The notes under the pieces were generated by a model that was not told the DNA's origin, did not search any database, and was given only the letters and a program-made list of their open reading frames with translations. From positions 126,001-190,000 of the forward strand of contig CAJNDS010002804.1 of assembly GCA_905221605.1 (NCBI GenBank): a stretch of 64,000 nucleotides of DNA. The letters run 5' to 3'. Numbering within the stretch: the first letter of the stretch is position 1; each line of letters opens with the position of its first letter. Source of the DNA: Symbiodinium natans (lineage: Eukaryota > Sar > Dinophyceae > Suessiales > Symbiodiniaceae). The translations under genes and the position numbers were made by a program. Positions 12,891 to 22,136 of the stretch are shown here, in pieces.

Positions 12891-13955
12891 CTCTGAACGT
12901 AAGAACCCCATTTATGCAAGCGCTGTTTGGGGAATCAAAGGAGTGCGAGCTCCTCAACAATCTCCAAGCTGAAAAAATCACGCGAAATCCCCTGCAACTT
13001 GGCCAGTCGACCAGCCCGCAGGCTTTCCACCCCCCGAGAACGATGGCCGACGTGTCCACGGCCACGTAGCAGGCGGTCTCGAAGCGTCGCGGCGTCGTTT
13101 AATCGCGCAAATCTGAAAGCCTCCCCCGCGCCAGCGTCGCAGCAACACCAAGAGTGGCGCCGTTCGCGGACAAAATTGTGAATGCCTCCCGCACGCCGGC
13201 GTCAAGGCGCCCCGCGAACGCTATGAAGGGCAGGACTTAGAGACAGTAGCTGCCCTCCTCCACCAAAACTCCAGAGGTGACAGAATCCCAGCGAAAAAAT
13301 TGAAAACCGCCCCTGTCAGGACCAAGAGCTGGAAGGAATATCCAGCAACTTCTTGGCGGCAACGGAGAGCTTTGAAAGCCCAGCTGAGACATTGTCACAA
13401 AGTCCGATGTGGGTTTTGTGAGACACAGACTGACTTCAAGCAATGTCTGTTGGGCCGAAGCCCACGAATGATGTTGGCGGGCCCGCCGTGCGTAGGAGGC
13501 GTTCACAATGATGTGTTGTCCATCACGACGTCTATCCGTGCATCATCAACGATATAACGAAGAACCTTCCGAAGAGTACCCCTGCTGAAAATCCATCGCC
13601 GCGCTTTCGGGAGAAAAAAAACTTGGCCAAGCCTTTAGCAATCATCTGCCGACTTCAGGGCTTTACGGGCTTTAGTCAAGCTAAGGGTTTGCGTGTTTAG
13701 GCTAGGGGCCTTCGGGCTTTGTGCGGGCAGCCAATGAAGGCGAGTGAAGGCCAGGAACCAGGCCAAGAAGGCCATGACGCGCTGGAGCTTGCCTTTAGGG
13801 CTCCAGGGCCTCTAGGACTTTGGGAAGAAGGCCGTAGGCCCCGATGCCACGCAGGCCGTGAAGGCCGCGGCGCACGTCGCAACACCCACATCTGATTTGT
13901 GACAAGGGTTTAGGTTAAGGTAGATGAAGGCTATGACGCTTAGGGCTTTAGGCTT
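12891..13955. other. No gene recognised; decayed GGGCTTTAG-like tract at its end
   Basis: No convincing frame. From about 13655 to 13955 words such as GGGCTTTA, GGGTTTAGG and GGCCTT recur, suggesting a very decayed telomere-motif tract leading into the frame at 13956. Confidence 0.45.
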
Positions 13956-14627
13956 TTGGGTTTTAGGGTTGAAGATCTGAAGCCCAAACCTCCGAAACCG
14001 CAGGCGCCGCCAGAGGAGGAGGAGGAGGAGGAGAGAGGCCAAAGAGCCTTTCTCGGGGAGGCTGTAGATGAGCGAGCAGGGGGGGAGGAGGCGCCGCCTG
14101 CTGCTGCAGGTGCTGCTGCTGCAGCAGCTGCTGCTGCTGCTGCTCCTGCGGCAGGTGCTGCAGTAGACGGCAGGGCTCCTCCCCTACCTGCAGGCCGTGC
14201 TTCTTTTGAAGCCCTCACGCCAGTCCAGCAGTCGCATTATCTGCTCGATTGGTGTGAGGGCTTGAAGCATTTTTTTCCGGCGCAGTCGGCACCTGCGGGG
14301 GGAGGCTGCTTCTACTGCGCGGGGCAAGCACACTGGAGCATTTTTTGCAACAGGGTTCTTTCTGCGCCCATGAGACATTTTGCCTTTGAACTCAGGCGAG
14401 ATGTTTTGCCCGTGGAGCGCAGAAAGTCATGGGCTGAGGCGTGGGAGCATGTGGATAAGGCGTTCGGACTGGTCCAGAAATATGACCCTCAAAGCCCGAG
14501 GTGTAGTATTACGGGACCAGGCCCCCAGCTCGAGAGGAGGCACTGGGAAGTCTTATATGACTTCTACAGGACAACGCAATCCTGGCTGAACAGCAGCGGT
14601 GCCAGAAACATGTGGCCAGTTGACTGA
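13956..14627 (+). CDS. CCHC zinc-knuckle protein or gag-like frame, unrecognised
   Basis: A plus-strand frame of 223 codons ends in TGA at 14625-14627. No ATG opens it; the first codons lie in telomere-like sequence, so the true 5' end (exon border or start) is unknown. In order: a Pro/Lys-rich stretch, a run of Glu, an alanine tract encoded by (GCT/GCA)n near 14095-14160, then ordinary globular sequence. That part contains CFYCAGQAHWSIFC, an exact C-x2-C-x4-H-x4-C knuckle, and a tryptophan-rich C-terminal part. Knuckles of this type bind single-stranded RNA or DNA and occur both in retroelement gag proteins and in host RNA-binding proteins. No protease, RT or integrase is nearby, so a host gene or isolated gag fragment are both possible. 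Confidence 0.5.
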   Translation: MGFRVEDLKPKPPKPQAPPEEEEEEERGQRAFLGEAVDERAGGEEAPPAAAGAAAAAAAAAAAPAAGAAVDGRAPPLPAGRASFEALTPVQQSHYLLDWCEGLKHFFPAQSAPAGGGCFYCAGQAHWSIFCNRVLSAPMRHFAFELRRDVLPVERRKSWAEAWEHVDKAFGLVQKYDPQSPRCSITGPGPQLERRHWEVLYDFYRTTQSWLNSSGARNMWPVD

Positions 14628-14692
14628 AGTCTCTTCGAATGTCATTGAGCAGTAATGTTGCCTACAATTTATAGTATTCAGTAAGATCGGCA

Positions 14693-15061
14693 ATGAAGTT
14701 AGCGCTAAGCAACTCACTTCAGTCAGCTGGTTTGTCTATGGTACGCCCGCCAGGATTCCATTTCAGGTCTGGATGTAGAAAAGATGCTCATTTATTGACT
14801 ATTGTTCAGTCCACTTTTGAGCACATGAAAGGATGTAGCAATTATGCTAGCAGTGGTCTTAGAGCAGACTTGAAATGGCTTCTTTCGAGTCGTTTGCTTT
14901 TCCACTCGAGAACAACCACGCAAGCTATCTTTGCAGCAGCAACAACGACGACGGCTTGCCGTATGATGTTTGTCAGCTCCAGCCTCAGCCCATGGCTTGC
15001 CCCACACTTGGATCTTGATGACTCTTCCACTACGAAAAGGTATTATTGCTTTTACTCCTAG
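14693..15061 (+). CDS. Low-support ORF with an ATG
   Basis: A 122-codon ATG-started frame, Ser/Thr/Leu-rich with no recognisable domain. Codons are less GC-rich than in the frame at 13956. It may be chance. Confidence 0.15.
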   Translation: MKLALSNSLQSAGLSMVRPPGFHFRSGCRKDAHLLTIVQSTFEHMKGCSNYASSGLRADLKWLLSSRLLFHSRTTTQAIFAAATTTTACRMMFVSSSLSPWLAPHLDLDDSSTTKRYYCFYS

Positions 15062-16246
15062 CGATCCAATTTACATTGCCAGGTACAAGTACTCGTTAAG
15101 ATCCAAGTGCCGTTGCATGCAGCCCGCCGAAGAGCGGAACAAAGCGGCTCAGGGCTTTCGGGTTCTAAGCCTTGGAGCTCTTGCCACGAATGCCCCCGCC
15201 CAAGGCCCGAGCGCCGCAGCCCGCTTTACCCAGTAGCCCTATCGAAAATATGACGGGCACAGTTGAGGGAAAGGGAGCTCCGAGGAGTTCTTTGTGACTT
15301 TGGAATAATTCCAGGCTACAGGGGCTTGAGGCTGTAGGGTGTAGGACTTCACCCTGACATTCGTCGCGCCCCAAACTCCAAGCTCCTGAGCCCTAACCGA
15401 AGATGCTCACCGTACAAAATGGAACCGCAACCCGGAACTCAGCCGGCCTTACATGCTAGAATGCTAGAACCTGGTGAACTCCGCAACGCGTTGTGTCCTG
15501 ACAGGATTTTTTATGGTTTTACTCGTAACTGACTGAGCAAAATGCTTGCCCGAAATCCTAAACTAGGGTTTTGTGTTTAGATATTCTCGGATCATGCAAG
15601 AGCACAGAAGCTGCAAAGCCCAGAAAGGAGCAAGTCCAAAAATGTGTCATTTGGTTAAACAGCGCCCAAAGCCTGACTGCGCAGGCTCCCAGATGGCTGA
15701 GACGCCAGCTTGCAGAGGATGATGTTCCAGCAATCTTCGGTTGCAGGGGGGTTAGGGGCTTCGCGGTGGGTAGGGTTTAGGGTTCGGAGAGGGATGTTTA
15801 GGGGTGCAGCAAGGTTTCAGGGTTTTAGGGTGGTTTTGGGGTTTAGGGGCCTTGGCAGATTGTGAGTTTCCAAAACCGCTCCGGTATGCCCCCAAAGAGG
15901 GTAGAATCCCGTAAAAGGAAAACCCCGTAAAGGATTATTGGGAAACCCCAGCAAGGTTTTAGAGTCTAAGGAAGTCTCAGCCTTGTGACGTTCAGGGTCC
16001 AGGGTCAGGGTGCCCACACCCTTAAGACCAAAACGCCAAATCGTGTCATGGCCACGAAGGCCTTACGGATCAGGGTTTGAGAGGTTACAAATCGAGAAGT
16101 GTACCAAGTTTTTTTTAGATCTCTTGATTAGATTTTTGAACTCTTCTGGAACAGGAACCTACTATCAGTCGAAGGCCCAGCTAGCTTGCTGTACCCCATG
16201 CTCAAAAAATGTTCATTGGCAGGTAAGTGACTAGCAGCTCCTGTGT
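15062..16246. other. No gene recognised
   Basis: Contains GGGTTTAGGG-like remnants around 15735-15850 and no convincing coding frame. Confidence 0.45.
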
Positions 16247-16408
16247 AAACTTACCTGGCTAGCGTTGGGCGGAGATCCAGCAGCTCGCTCTCATAGGGTC
16301 GAGCAGTTCACTGCACTCTGAGGCCTGTAACGCCTTAGGAGTCTCCGATGGAGTCATCCATAGCAGAATTTCTTGAGAGGCAACTAGCTTTAAATAGGAG
16401 TTGTTGCC
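16247..16408 (+). ncRNA. Candidate U1 spliceosomal snRNA
   Basis: AAACTTACCTGG at 16247-16258 reproduces the U1 5' end (ACUUACCUGG), which pairs with GT 5' splice sites. A GCGTT (16262-16266)/AACGC (16329-16333) pairing could form the closing helix. CTGCACTC at 16311-16318 resembles the U1A-binding loop (UUGCACUC). AATTTCTTGAG at 16367-16377 is in the position of an Sm site. It is followed by a 3' hairpin GGCAAC/GTTGCC (16379-16384 with 16403-16408). The total of 162 nt is close to the usual ~164 nt for U1. The canonical stem-loop I sequence for U1-70K is not evident, which is the main weakness. It lies 270 bp upstream of the 5S gene on the same strand. Confidence 0.5.
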
Positions 16409-16590
16409 AACAGCAAGGGGAATTTGATGCTGCTGTGCTGCTCCTCAACTTGGTGGGGGCCAAAAGCTGCTCGCTCGTGTTCCTGAGTTTTTTTGCTTAG
16501 CGAGCTTGCGCCAAAGTTAGTAGATTTGGGAAGCAGGCTTTCGCATGTTGAGTTGGGAGTGTACAGAATTTGCTTATTTTTTCGGAAGCA

Positions 16591-16612
16591 GCAGTGGCCA
16601 TGTGGCTCAAAG
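16591..16612 (+). other. Degenerate spliced-leader-like sequence
   Basis: GTGGCCATGTGGCTCAAAG (within 16594-16612) resembles the 3' part of the dinoflagellate spliced leader, GTAGCCATTTTGGCTCAAG, with a few substitutions and small indels. The internal ATTTTGG Sm-like core is not intact, so this is a relic or chance match and not a working SL RNA gene. Its position, 64 bp upstream of 5S rRNA, recalls known SL-5S linkage in dinoflagellates. Confidence 0.3.
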
Positions 16613-16675
16613 GTTAGGATAGAACTTTAGAAGTCCAGCGATAAAACCTTGAAGTCTGTTAATGACTGTAGAGTC

Positions 16676-16796
16676 GCTGACGGCCATATCTCACCGAATG
16701 CACCGGATCTCTTCTGACCTCCGAAGTTAAGCGGTGGAGAGCCCGCCTAGTACTGGCCTGGGGGACCGGCTGGGAAGCGCTTAGGGTGCTGTCAGC
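16676..16796 (+). rRNA. 5S ribosomal RNA
   Basis: This is a full-length 121-nt 5S gene. The ends GCTGAC and GTCAGC pair as helix I. The internal promoter elements are present: box A-like GAAGTTAAGC (about 16723-16732) and box C-like TGGCCTGGGGGACC (about 16753-16766). Other universally conserved words such as GGATCTC and CTGGGAA are also seen. A TTTT Pol III terminator follows directly at 16797-16800. It is single in this window, not an array. Transcription by Pol III with TFIIIA is expected. Confidence 0.95.
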
Positions 16797-16800
16797 TTTT
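16797..16800 (+). terminator. Pol III T-run after 5S rRNA
   Basis: Four T directly after the helix I 3' strand. Confidence 0.6.
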
Positions 16801-16961
16801 GCTTGATGTCAAACTTTATGGGGCTGATGGTCAAGATTGCTGGTGAGAGTGGTCAGATTGGCTTTTTGCAATTCTGAGTGGTCAGGTTCCAGCCTGAGTG
16901 GTTAGGATTGGGTCTGGGAGTGGTTGAATTGTACTAAAAGTGGTCAATCTGGAATGTGCAT

Positions 16962-17039
16962 GAGGGTGTAGCTCAGTGGTGTGGTTACCTCTCAGATTGA
17001 GCCTGAAAGAGTTGAGGGGGTTCGAATCCCACCTGTGGA
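16962..17039 (+). ncRNA. tRNA-like Pol III unit (degenerate tRNA or SINE head)
   Basis: An exact A box TAGCTCAGTGG (16969-16979) and an exact B box GGTTCGAATCC (17019-17029) stand 39 bases apart, as in a tRNA, and a T-run follows at once. The cloverleaf is poor: acceptor strands pair only partly (GGGTG with CACCT), and no clear anticodon arm forms. It is therefore a tRNA pseudogene or tRNA-derived SINE head, not a confident tRNA. Confidence 0.5.
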
Positions 17040-17165
17040 TTTTTTTCAAGTAGACTTTTTAGTGGAGTTTTTGGTGGAGTTTTTTAGTAGAGTTTTTTGT
17101 GGAGTTTTTCGGTGAACTTTTGGCGGACTTTTTGGTGGACTTTTTGGTGGACTTTTTGGTGGTGC
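17040..17165 (+). repeat. T-rich degenerate tandem repeat
   Basis: Repeated GGAGTTTTTGGT/GGACTTTTTGGT words of 12-15 bp directly after the tRNA-like unit. It could act as a Pol III terminator region or be the tail of a SINE. Confidence 0.6.
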
Positions 17166-17860
17166 TGGACCTGGATTTTGGTGGATTTGGTGAAATTTGC
17201 TGGCGGCTTTGGTGGATTTTTGTGGATTGTGGTTGGTTTTTGGTGGTGCAAATTTTTGAGCTGGCCCTAATGCTAATTTATTTGTTTCTTGCATTTTGTC
17301 TTGTTGGAGTAGGTTGTCGCCTGCGTCACTTCATAGCGTCAACCACTTGACAGCTTGTGCGCATCAATTTTTTCTGAAAGTAACAAGGGTCTAGCAGCCT
17401 GCGTTTCTTTCGAAACTTCCTTGCTGGGCAAAGGCTTTTGGGAGCTCATGATGCCTGGAGGGGGGGGTCCTTCACAGAGAAGGGGAGACTGCAAGCCCAA
17501 AGACAGGACAGGGCAGCCCACCCAAGTAACACGAAGGGGCCATGCCCAATTTTCGCGCCCCGCGCGCGTGCGACATTGGAGCCCCAAAACTATGCGTGTT
17601 GGACGTTCTGAGACGTCGTCAACAACGACGTTGGTGACGACAACGTGGTGCGCAGCGACGTCCCCAGCCTGTTTCCATGTCTTCAATGACCCTGCCAGGG
17701 CTGTTGTAGGAGTATGTGTTTGGCCAGCGTCAGCACGACTGCAAAGCAGACGTTGTGTGGCTGTCGGGAGCTGGAGACTTTTGTTTTGCGTAGTAGTGGC
17801 AGACGTGTGTCTTTTTTTGCGGAAGAAGGGACTGCCGGCGACAAAGAAGAGACAAGGCAC
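17166..17860. other. No gene recognised
   Basis: Frames of similar length are open on both strands (about 17350-17880) and neither has a recognisable domain. Confidence 0.4.
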
Positions 17861-17864
17861 TGAT

Positions 17865-18640
17865 AAGATGCTGCTGTGTGTCTAGGCAGCTTGCGACTTA
17901 AAAAAAAACATTCTGACTGTTCATTTTCCAGCAAGAAGGCGCTGGGTGCGTACTACTGGTCGGTGCGTTCTCGGCTCCAGCGCTCGACAAGGCACTGCTC
18001 ACGGAGCTTGCGTCAGAGCTGCATCGCTCCTTGCTGGCGGCAGTGACAGCCAAGCTTGCGTCCGAGCGTCGTCCGCCTGCGAGTTTGTGCGGTTTTGCAT
18101 AGCTTCTTGCTAGCGGCAGCGACAGCCCGAGACAGTTGCACGAGAAGCTTTCGCGTCACAGTTGTCCTCTTTGCGAGCTTGTGTGTCAAAGGTGGACCAA
18201 AAGCTTTGCGTTATCCACTCGCCAGTTTGCACGAGGAGACAAGGCGCCGCTTCGTGGGGGCGGTCAGATAAGGTGCTTGGTAACTTTCGACTGAAGACTT
18301 TCTCTGAGTGTTCTTTTTCCAGCAAGTGGGAAACTTGCGTCCGAGCGTCGTCCGCCTGCGAGTTTGTGCGGTTTCTTGCGTAGCTTCTTGCTAGCGGCAG
18401 CGACAGCCCAGACAGTTGCACGAAAAGCTTTCGCGTCACAGTCGTCCTCTTTGCGAGCTTGTGTGTCAGAGGTGGACGAAAAGCTTTGCGTCATCCACTC
18501 GCCAGTTTGTACGAGGAGACAAGGAAGGCGCCGCTTCGTGGGGGCGGTCAGATAAGGTGCTTGCTGTGCGTCTAGTCAACTTTCGACTGAAGACTTTCTC
18601 CGACTGTTCTTTTTTCCAGCAAGAAGGCGCTGGAGAAGCT
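17865..18640. repeat. ~280-bp tandem repeat, two full and one or two partial copies
   Basis: TCCGAGCGTCGTCCGCC recurs at about 18061 and 18340, and CGGTCAGATAAGGTGCTTG at about 18261 and 18545, giving a period near 280 bp. TTTTCCAGCAAG recurs at about 17925, 18316 and 18613. The last partial copy ends where the LINE ORF begins (18642). Confidence 0.85.
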
Positions 18641-18641
18641 T

Positions 18642-20252
18642 TCACGTATGCCACGTCTCTTCATGTCCCAAGTGTTCAAGACCATGCTCAGAAAAGTGAG
18701 CAGCAAAACCTTGCCTGAGGAAGATGCGGGAGGGCAGGCGAGGTGCGTCCATGTCAGACAAAGACGTGCCCAATACGGAGGCAGAGTCAGCAAGGATGCC
18801 AGGCGAAGGGGCGGCTGAGCAACACTGAGCCAAGACCAGCAGACACCAGCAACATGCCCATAAAGGGCGCGGCCTAGCAAAGCCGATTATATGCAAGAGG
18901 GCACAGACAATCCCAGCGGTAGAGGCAAGCAACCATGAGGCTGGCTCCATCAAGAGCCGTGAAACAAAGGGGCCCCTGCGTTCTCGCTTACACTGCGCTA
19001 ATCCGAACGCCCTCGCATTACAAAAGACAAGGCCCTGCCAACTGCGGAAGGCAAAGCTGACACCATGCTCAGGAGGCCCGACGTGCTCATTGCCCGACTT
19101 GAACAGGTCATTGCCAACAGAAACCGCCTGGTCAACACATGGCACAGGGTGCGTCAGCATTGGCCCCACGAAGGGCCCACCTGCGGCGGCCGCAGCAGGA
19201 GATGCAAAGTCAGCGCAAATCCACATGCAAAAGCAAGGGCCGAGCAGGCTCCGAACGAAACGCAAAGCAGGGTCCATGTTGCAACGACCACCCTTCACAG
19301 GCCAAGCTCTGAAGAGTAGCGCTATCAAGCCAGCAGTGGCACAGGCTCCGCAGGAAAGCAACACACCAACTGCACCGTGCTCCGCACCAACCAAGCTTCG
19401 CCACAACCAAGCGCCAACGAGAGCCATGACGGAACCTAGATCCGCTTCTGCAAGACATGGCGCGCGCAAAGGGCCGTGGACTATGCTCAGCCTCCAGCGG
19501 GCGAGCTGCGACAGGGAAGATCCAAAGACAGAGAAGAGCCGAAGTGGAGTCGAGCACCGAGCGCCAAAGAAGACCCAAGAAAAGGCGTTGACGCAAGCCA
19601 ACCACAAGTCAAAGGCAGACGCCAGAGGGGCAAGCAGGGGATTGCTGTGAAGAGAGGACTGCAACCACAAGGAGCACGTTCGGCCAGCGCAACTGTCTAC
19701 ACAGCAGCCAAACGCAGCACCTTGGTATTTGCAGGTCTCAGGAACAATGAGGTCACGAGCGCAAACAGGAACGCAAAGACGCCCAGTCAGGGGTCTCAGC
19801 CAACACGCAAGCGATGGCAACAACATATGTGCGCCAGTGACTGCGCCCGGCGAAGGGTACCCAACATCACAAAGGGATTGTCGGCTTAACCAAACAGGAA
19901 GCCTGAGGTGGAGATTGCAAAGGTCGGTCGTGACTGACGGCATTGCGTAACCCTGAAAATGCCAAACCCAATTACGAAAAGGTAGACTAGCAACACACAC
20001 TCGGCAGCTAAAGTTAGCGCCTTGGAGTGGTCCGCAAACTAGACTTAAGAAACCCGGCCAAAGGACAGAGAGGACTGTGCCACGTCTCGCATGGACGGGC
20101 TGCGACAAGGAGGACTGGAACCTCGCGCCACGCATGTCACAGGCTGGATCTGCGCAAACAGGCAGGTAGGCAAAGTGAAATGCACAAAGGCATTGCGAAA
20201 AGCCCTGGAAAATACCTCCTATGTACACAGCATTGTCGCATGCAACTCCCAC
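18642..20252 (-). CDS. 536-codon hydrophobic Cys/Trp/Leu-rich frame, probably LINE ORF2 leader
   Basis: An uninterrupted minus-strand frame of 1.6 kb follows the ORF1-like region. It is unusually rich in Cys, Leu, Trp, Ala and Ser, with several membrane-like segments (for example GAVGVLLSCGACATAGLIAL and LWACCWCLLVLAQCC). No catalytic motif is recognised. Given its place it could be the start of ORF2 before the missing endonuclease, or an independent membrane-type ORF. The opposite strand is open only in shorter pieces. The length alone makes chance unlikely in this base composition. Confidence 0.4.
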   Translation of the reverse strand: MGVACDNAVYIGGIFQGFSQCLCAFHFAYLPVCADPACDMRGARFQSSLSQPVHARRGTVLSVLWPGFLSLVCGPLQGANFSCRVCVASLPFRNWVWHFQGYAMPSVTTDLCNLHLRLPVWLSRQSLCDVGYPSPGAVTGAHMLLPSLACWLRPLTGRLCVPVCARDLIVPETCKYQGAAFGCCVDSCAGRTCSLWLQSSLHSNPLLAPLASAFDLWLACVNAFSWVFFGARCSTPLRLFSVFGSSLSQLARWRLSIVHGPLRAPCLAEADLGSVMALVGAWLWRSLVGAEHGAVGVLLSCGACATAGLIALLFRAWPVKGGRCNMDPALRFVRSLLGPCFCMWICADFASPAAAAAGGPFVGPMLTHPVPCVDQAVSVGNDLFKSGNEHVGPPEHGVSFAFRSWQGLVFCNARAFGLAQCKRERRGPFVSRLLMEPASWLLASTAGIVCALLHIIGFARPRPLWACCWCLLVLAQCCSAAPSPGILADSASVLGTSLSDMDAPRLPSRIFLRQGFAAHFSEHGLEHLGHEETWHT

Positions 20253-20352
20253 GTCAGCCCCAGCGCCCGTCGGCTCGGTAAATGAGCAAATCCAGGCGGC
20301 CCATCACGCCCTTCAACGCACTCACCGAGACAACAAAAGACGGAGGAGCGAT

Positions 20353-21595
20353 TCAGATGCGTCGCTCCAGTGTTCCAAGACTCAAGGAAGACGTTCCGCT
20401 CATACTTCCAACACCTGAAGCCTGGCCGGGCTCGTTGAGGTCCGGATCGTCGCCATCGTCGTCGAGGAAGACCGCCGGCGCATCGTGGGGAATGCGGAGC
20501 TCTGCTCCAACTGCCGCGCGTTTGGCGGCAAGTTTGTCGGCGAGCCTGTTGGCACCCTCCCTGGAGACGCCAGCACGTTCCAGAGAAGGCGATGTAGCAG
20601 CTTTGGAGCTCTCCTTGACGGGCGCCCGGCGGTGCGGCCCGTAACCAGCGTGCGGCGAGGACCTTCTGGTCGCGCTTGGCCTGACGTGCGAAGTGAAGGT
20701 CGGCGAAGGGGCTGGGGCTGCAGTAGTCATTGGAGAGGACAAGTACGGGTCGTGACTGACCAGGCTTGGTGACAACTGGCTGTAGCTGGGCGGGGGCCCA
20801 GTCTGCGCAGGGGCAGCTGAGGAACACTTGGCCAGGGCAGCCAGCGCTGCCGAAGGCGGCTCTTGCACATGCGGAACTGGGGCTGGCGTCCTGGCAGGTG
20901 CTGCGGTTGAATGAGTCCGTGGGGTAGAGGGCATTGCGTGTCCAAACGCTCCGGCCCCGATTCCACCAGGCTGCAGCATTTGCGCTGCATCTTTCAGAAG
21001 GGCATCCATTGACACCTGGCTGTCGGCAGCCGGGCCAAGCTCCGAAGGTACAGTCGCAATCATCTCTTCCCAGGCTTGACTGGCTGTGCTGGTAGGTGTG
21101 GAAGCACTGTCTGTCAAAGCGTGGCCGCACGCCGTCGTCCTCAGCACCTCCTTGGCCTGCGCACAAGCAGCCGAAGCCTCCACCAAAGAAGAGTCCAACT
21201 TCTGCATGTCCTGCAAGAACTTGTAGTGCTCCTTCATACTTGGACTTCAAATCTCGTTGGTAGCATTCCCACTGCTCTGCGCGCTGCTGCCTTTCCTGAG
21301 TGAGAGTCTTCACCTTTTGCTCCGACTTCCGTGCGAAGTTCACCGCACGTTGCAGCTGCTGTATTAGGTCCGAGCCAGCAGGCTCGCTTGTCTTGACAGC
21401 TGAAAGCTCTTGTATCTTGGGCACTTGCATAGCAGCGTAACCGGGGAAACTCGGTGGCTGTGCTTCCGAAGGACGTCGTCGTCGCCAAGGTGCCTCCTCC
21501 TCGCGTTCCTTCGGGCCACGTCCACGCTGTCGAGGAGACCACGTGCCAGGCCAGTAGCGCCAGTGGTAGGCTTGTTCTTGCCACTGCTTGCTCAT
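20353..21595 (-). pseudogene. LINE ORF1-like, frameshifted
   Basis: It starts with ATG at 21595-21593 (MSKQWQEQAYHWRYWPG). The N-terminal part is Trp/Arg-rich and basic. A coiled-coil-like segment follows (LIQQLQRAVNFARKSEQK through ERQQRAEQWECYQRDLK). Near 21230 the frame changes: KYE continues as EHYKFLQDMQKLDSS in another frame, ending at 20353. The second part is helical at first, then Ala/Pro/Ser-rich. Coiled coil plus a basic or disordered region is typical of LINE ORF1 proteins, which coat element RNA; no RRM or CCHC is seen. The family assignment is by layout and by general resemblance to dinoflagellate LINEs, not by a conserved catalytic domain. Confidence 0.45.
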
Positions 21596-22136
21596 GATTG
21601 CGTGGGTGGCCCAACAAGGCCCTGTGTGGTGTCGTCGTAACAGCTGCACGTCACGGCTCGAAGGACCCTTCTGCGAAAAGACAAGTACTCTGCGCCTGGC
21701 TTTTGCCCTGTTGGCTCGGGCACGTCGGTGCCAGTTAGGCGAGGTCGGGTGCAGGCCGATGGCGAACACAGCAAAGCGTGTCAAAAAGACACCTGGGGCT
21801 ACAGCGATCCCTGGCTACGGGTGTTCTGAGCCCTGAGCGAGGTATCCGTAATGACCTGTCTGAAAACGGCAGCATGGCTCCCACATGTTGTTGCTGTAGG
21901 CTGGGGAGGGGGATTGAATGTAACACGGGGTTAGTTCTTTCGTGTTCTTTGTCGTTAAAACGTTTAAGGTGTCCAGGTTTAGGAGTTTAGGGTTTAAGGT
22001 CCCGCGCGGAAAGTTTTGAGGGGTTTTGGGTGTTTCAAGGTTTGTCAGGCGTTGAGAGTTGTAGGGGCTTTGGGCACGTGAGCATCGGCAAGGGCAAGTC
22101 CCGGTGAAGCCAAAGGTTGAGTCCCTTAGTGCAGCG

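Larger units (their letters stand above)
18642..21595 (-). mobile_element. 5' part of a LINE-type retrotransposon
   Basis: The minus-strand order is ORF1-like (21595 to 20353, frameshifted), then a long hydrophobic frame (20252 to 18642). No endonuclease or reverse transcriptase follows; at 18640 the sequence passes into ~280-bp tandem repeats. LINEs are usually truncated at the 5' end, so a copy that lacks the 3' part is unusual and suggests a later break or insertion. Confidence 0.5.

Noticed and set aside
17470-17490. ACAGAGA motif as in U6 snRNA
   Set aside because: The following AGATTAGCATGG box and the U6 stem are absent.
17339-17885. Paired frames of about 175 codons on both strands
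   Set aside because: Both strands are equally open with no domain; this is typical of chance in GC-rich DNA.
18185-18490. AGCTTTGCG as in the U4 snRNA 5' end
   Set aside because: Only nine bases match; it is part of the 280-bp tandem repeat and has no Sm site or U4 fold.
19065-20285. Plus-strand frames opposite the LINE 5' half
   Set aside because: They are shorter, rich in Arg/Ser/Ala, and shadow the 536-codon minus frame.
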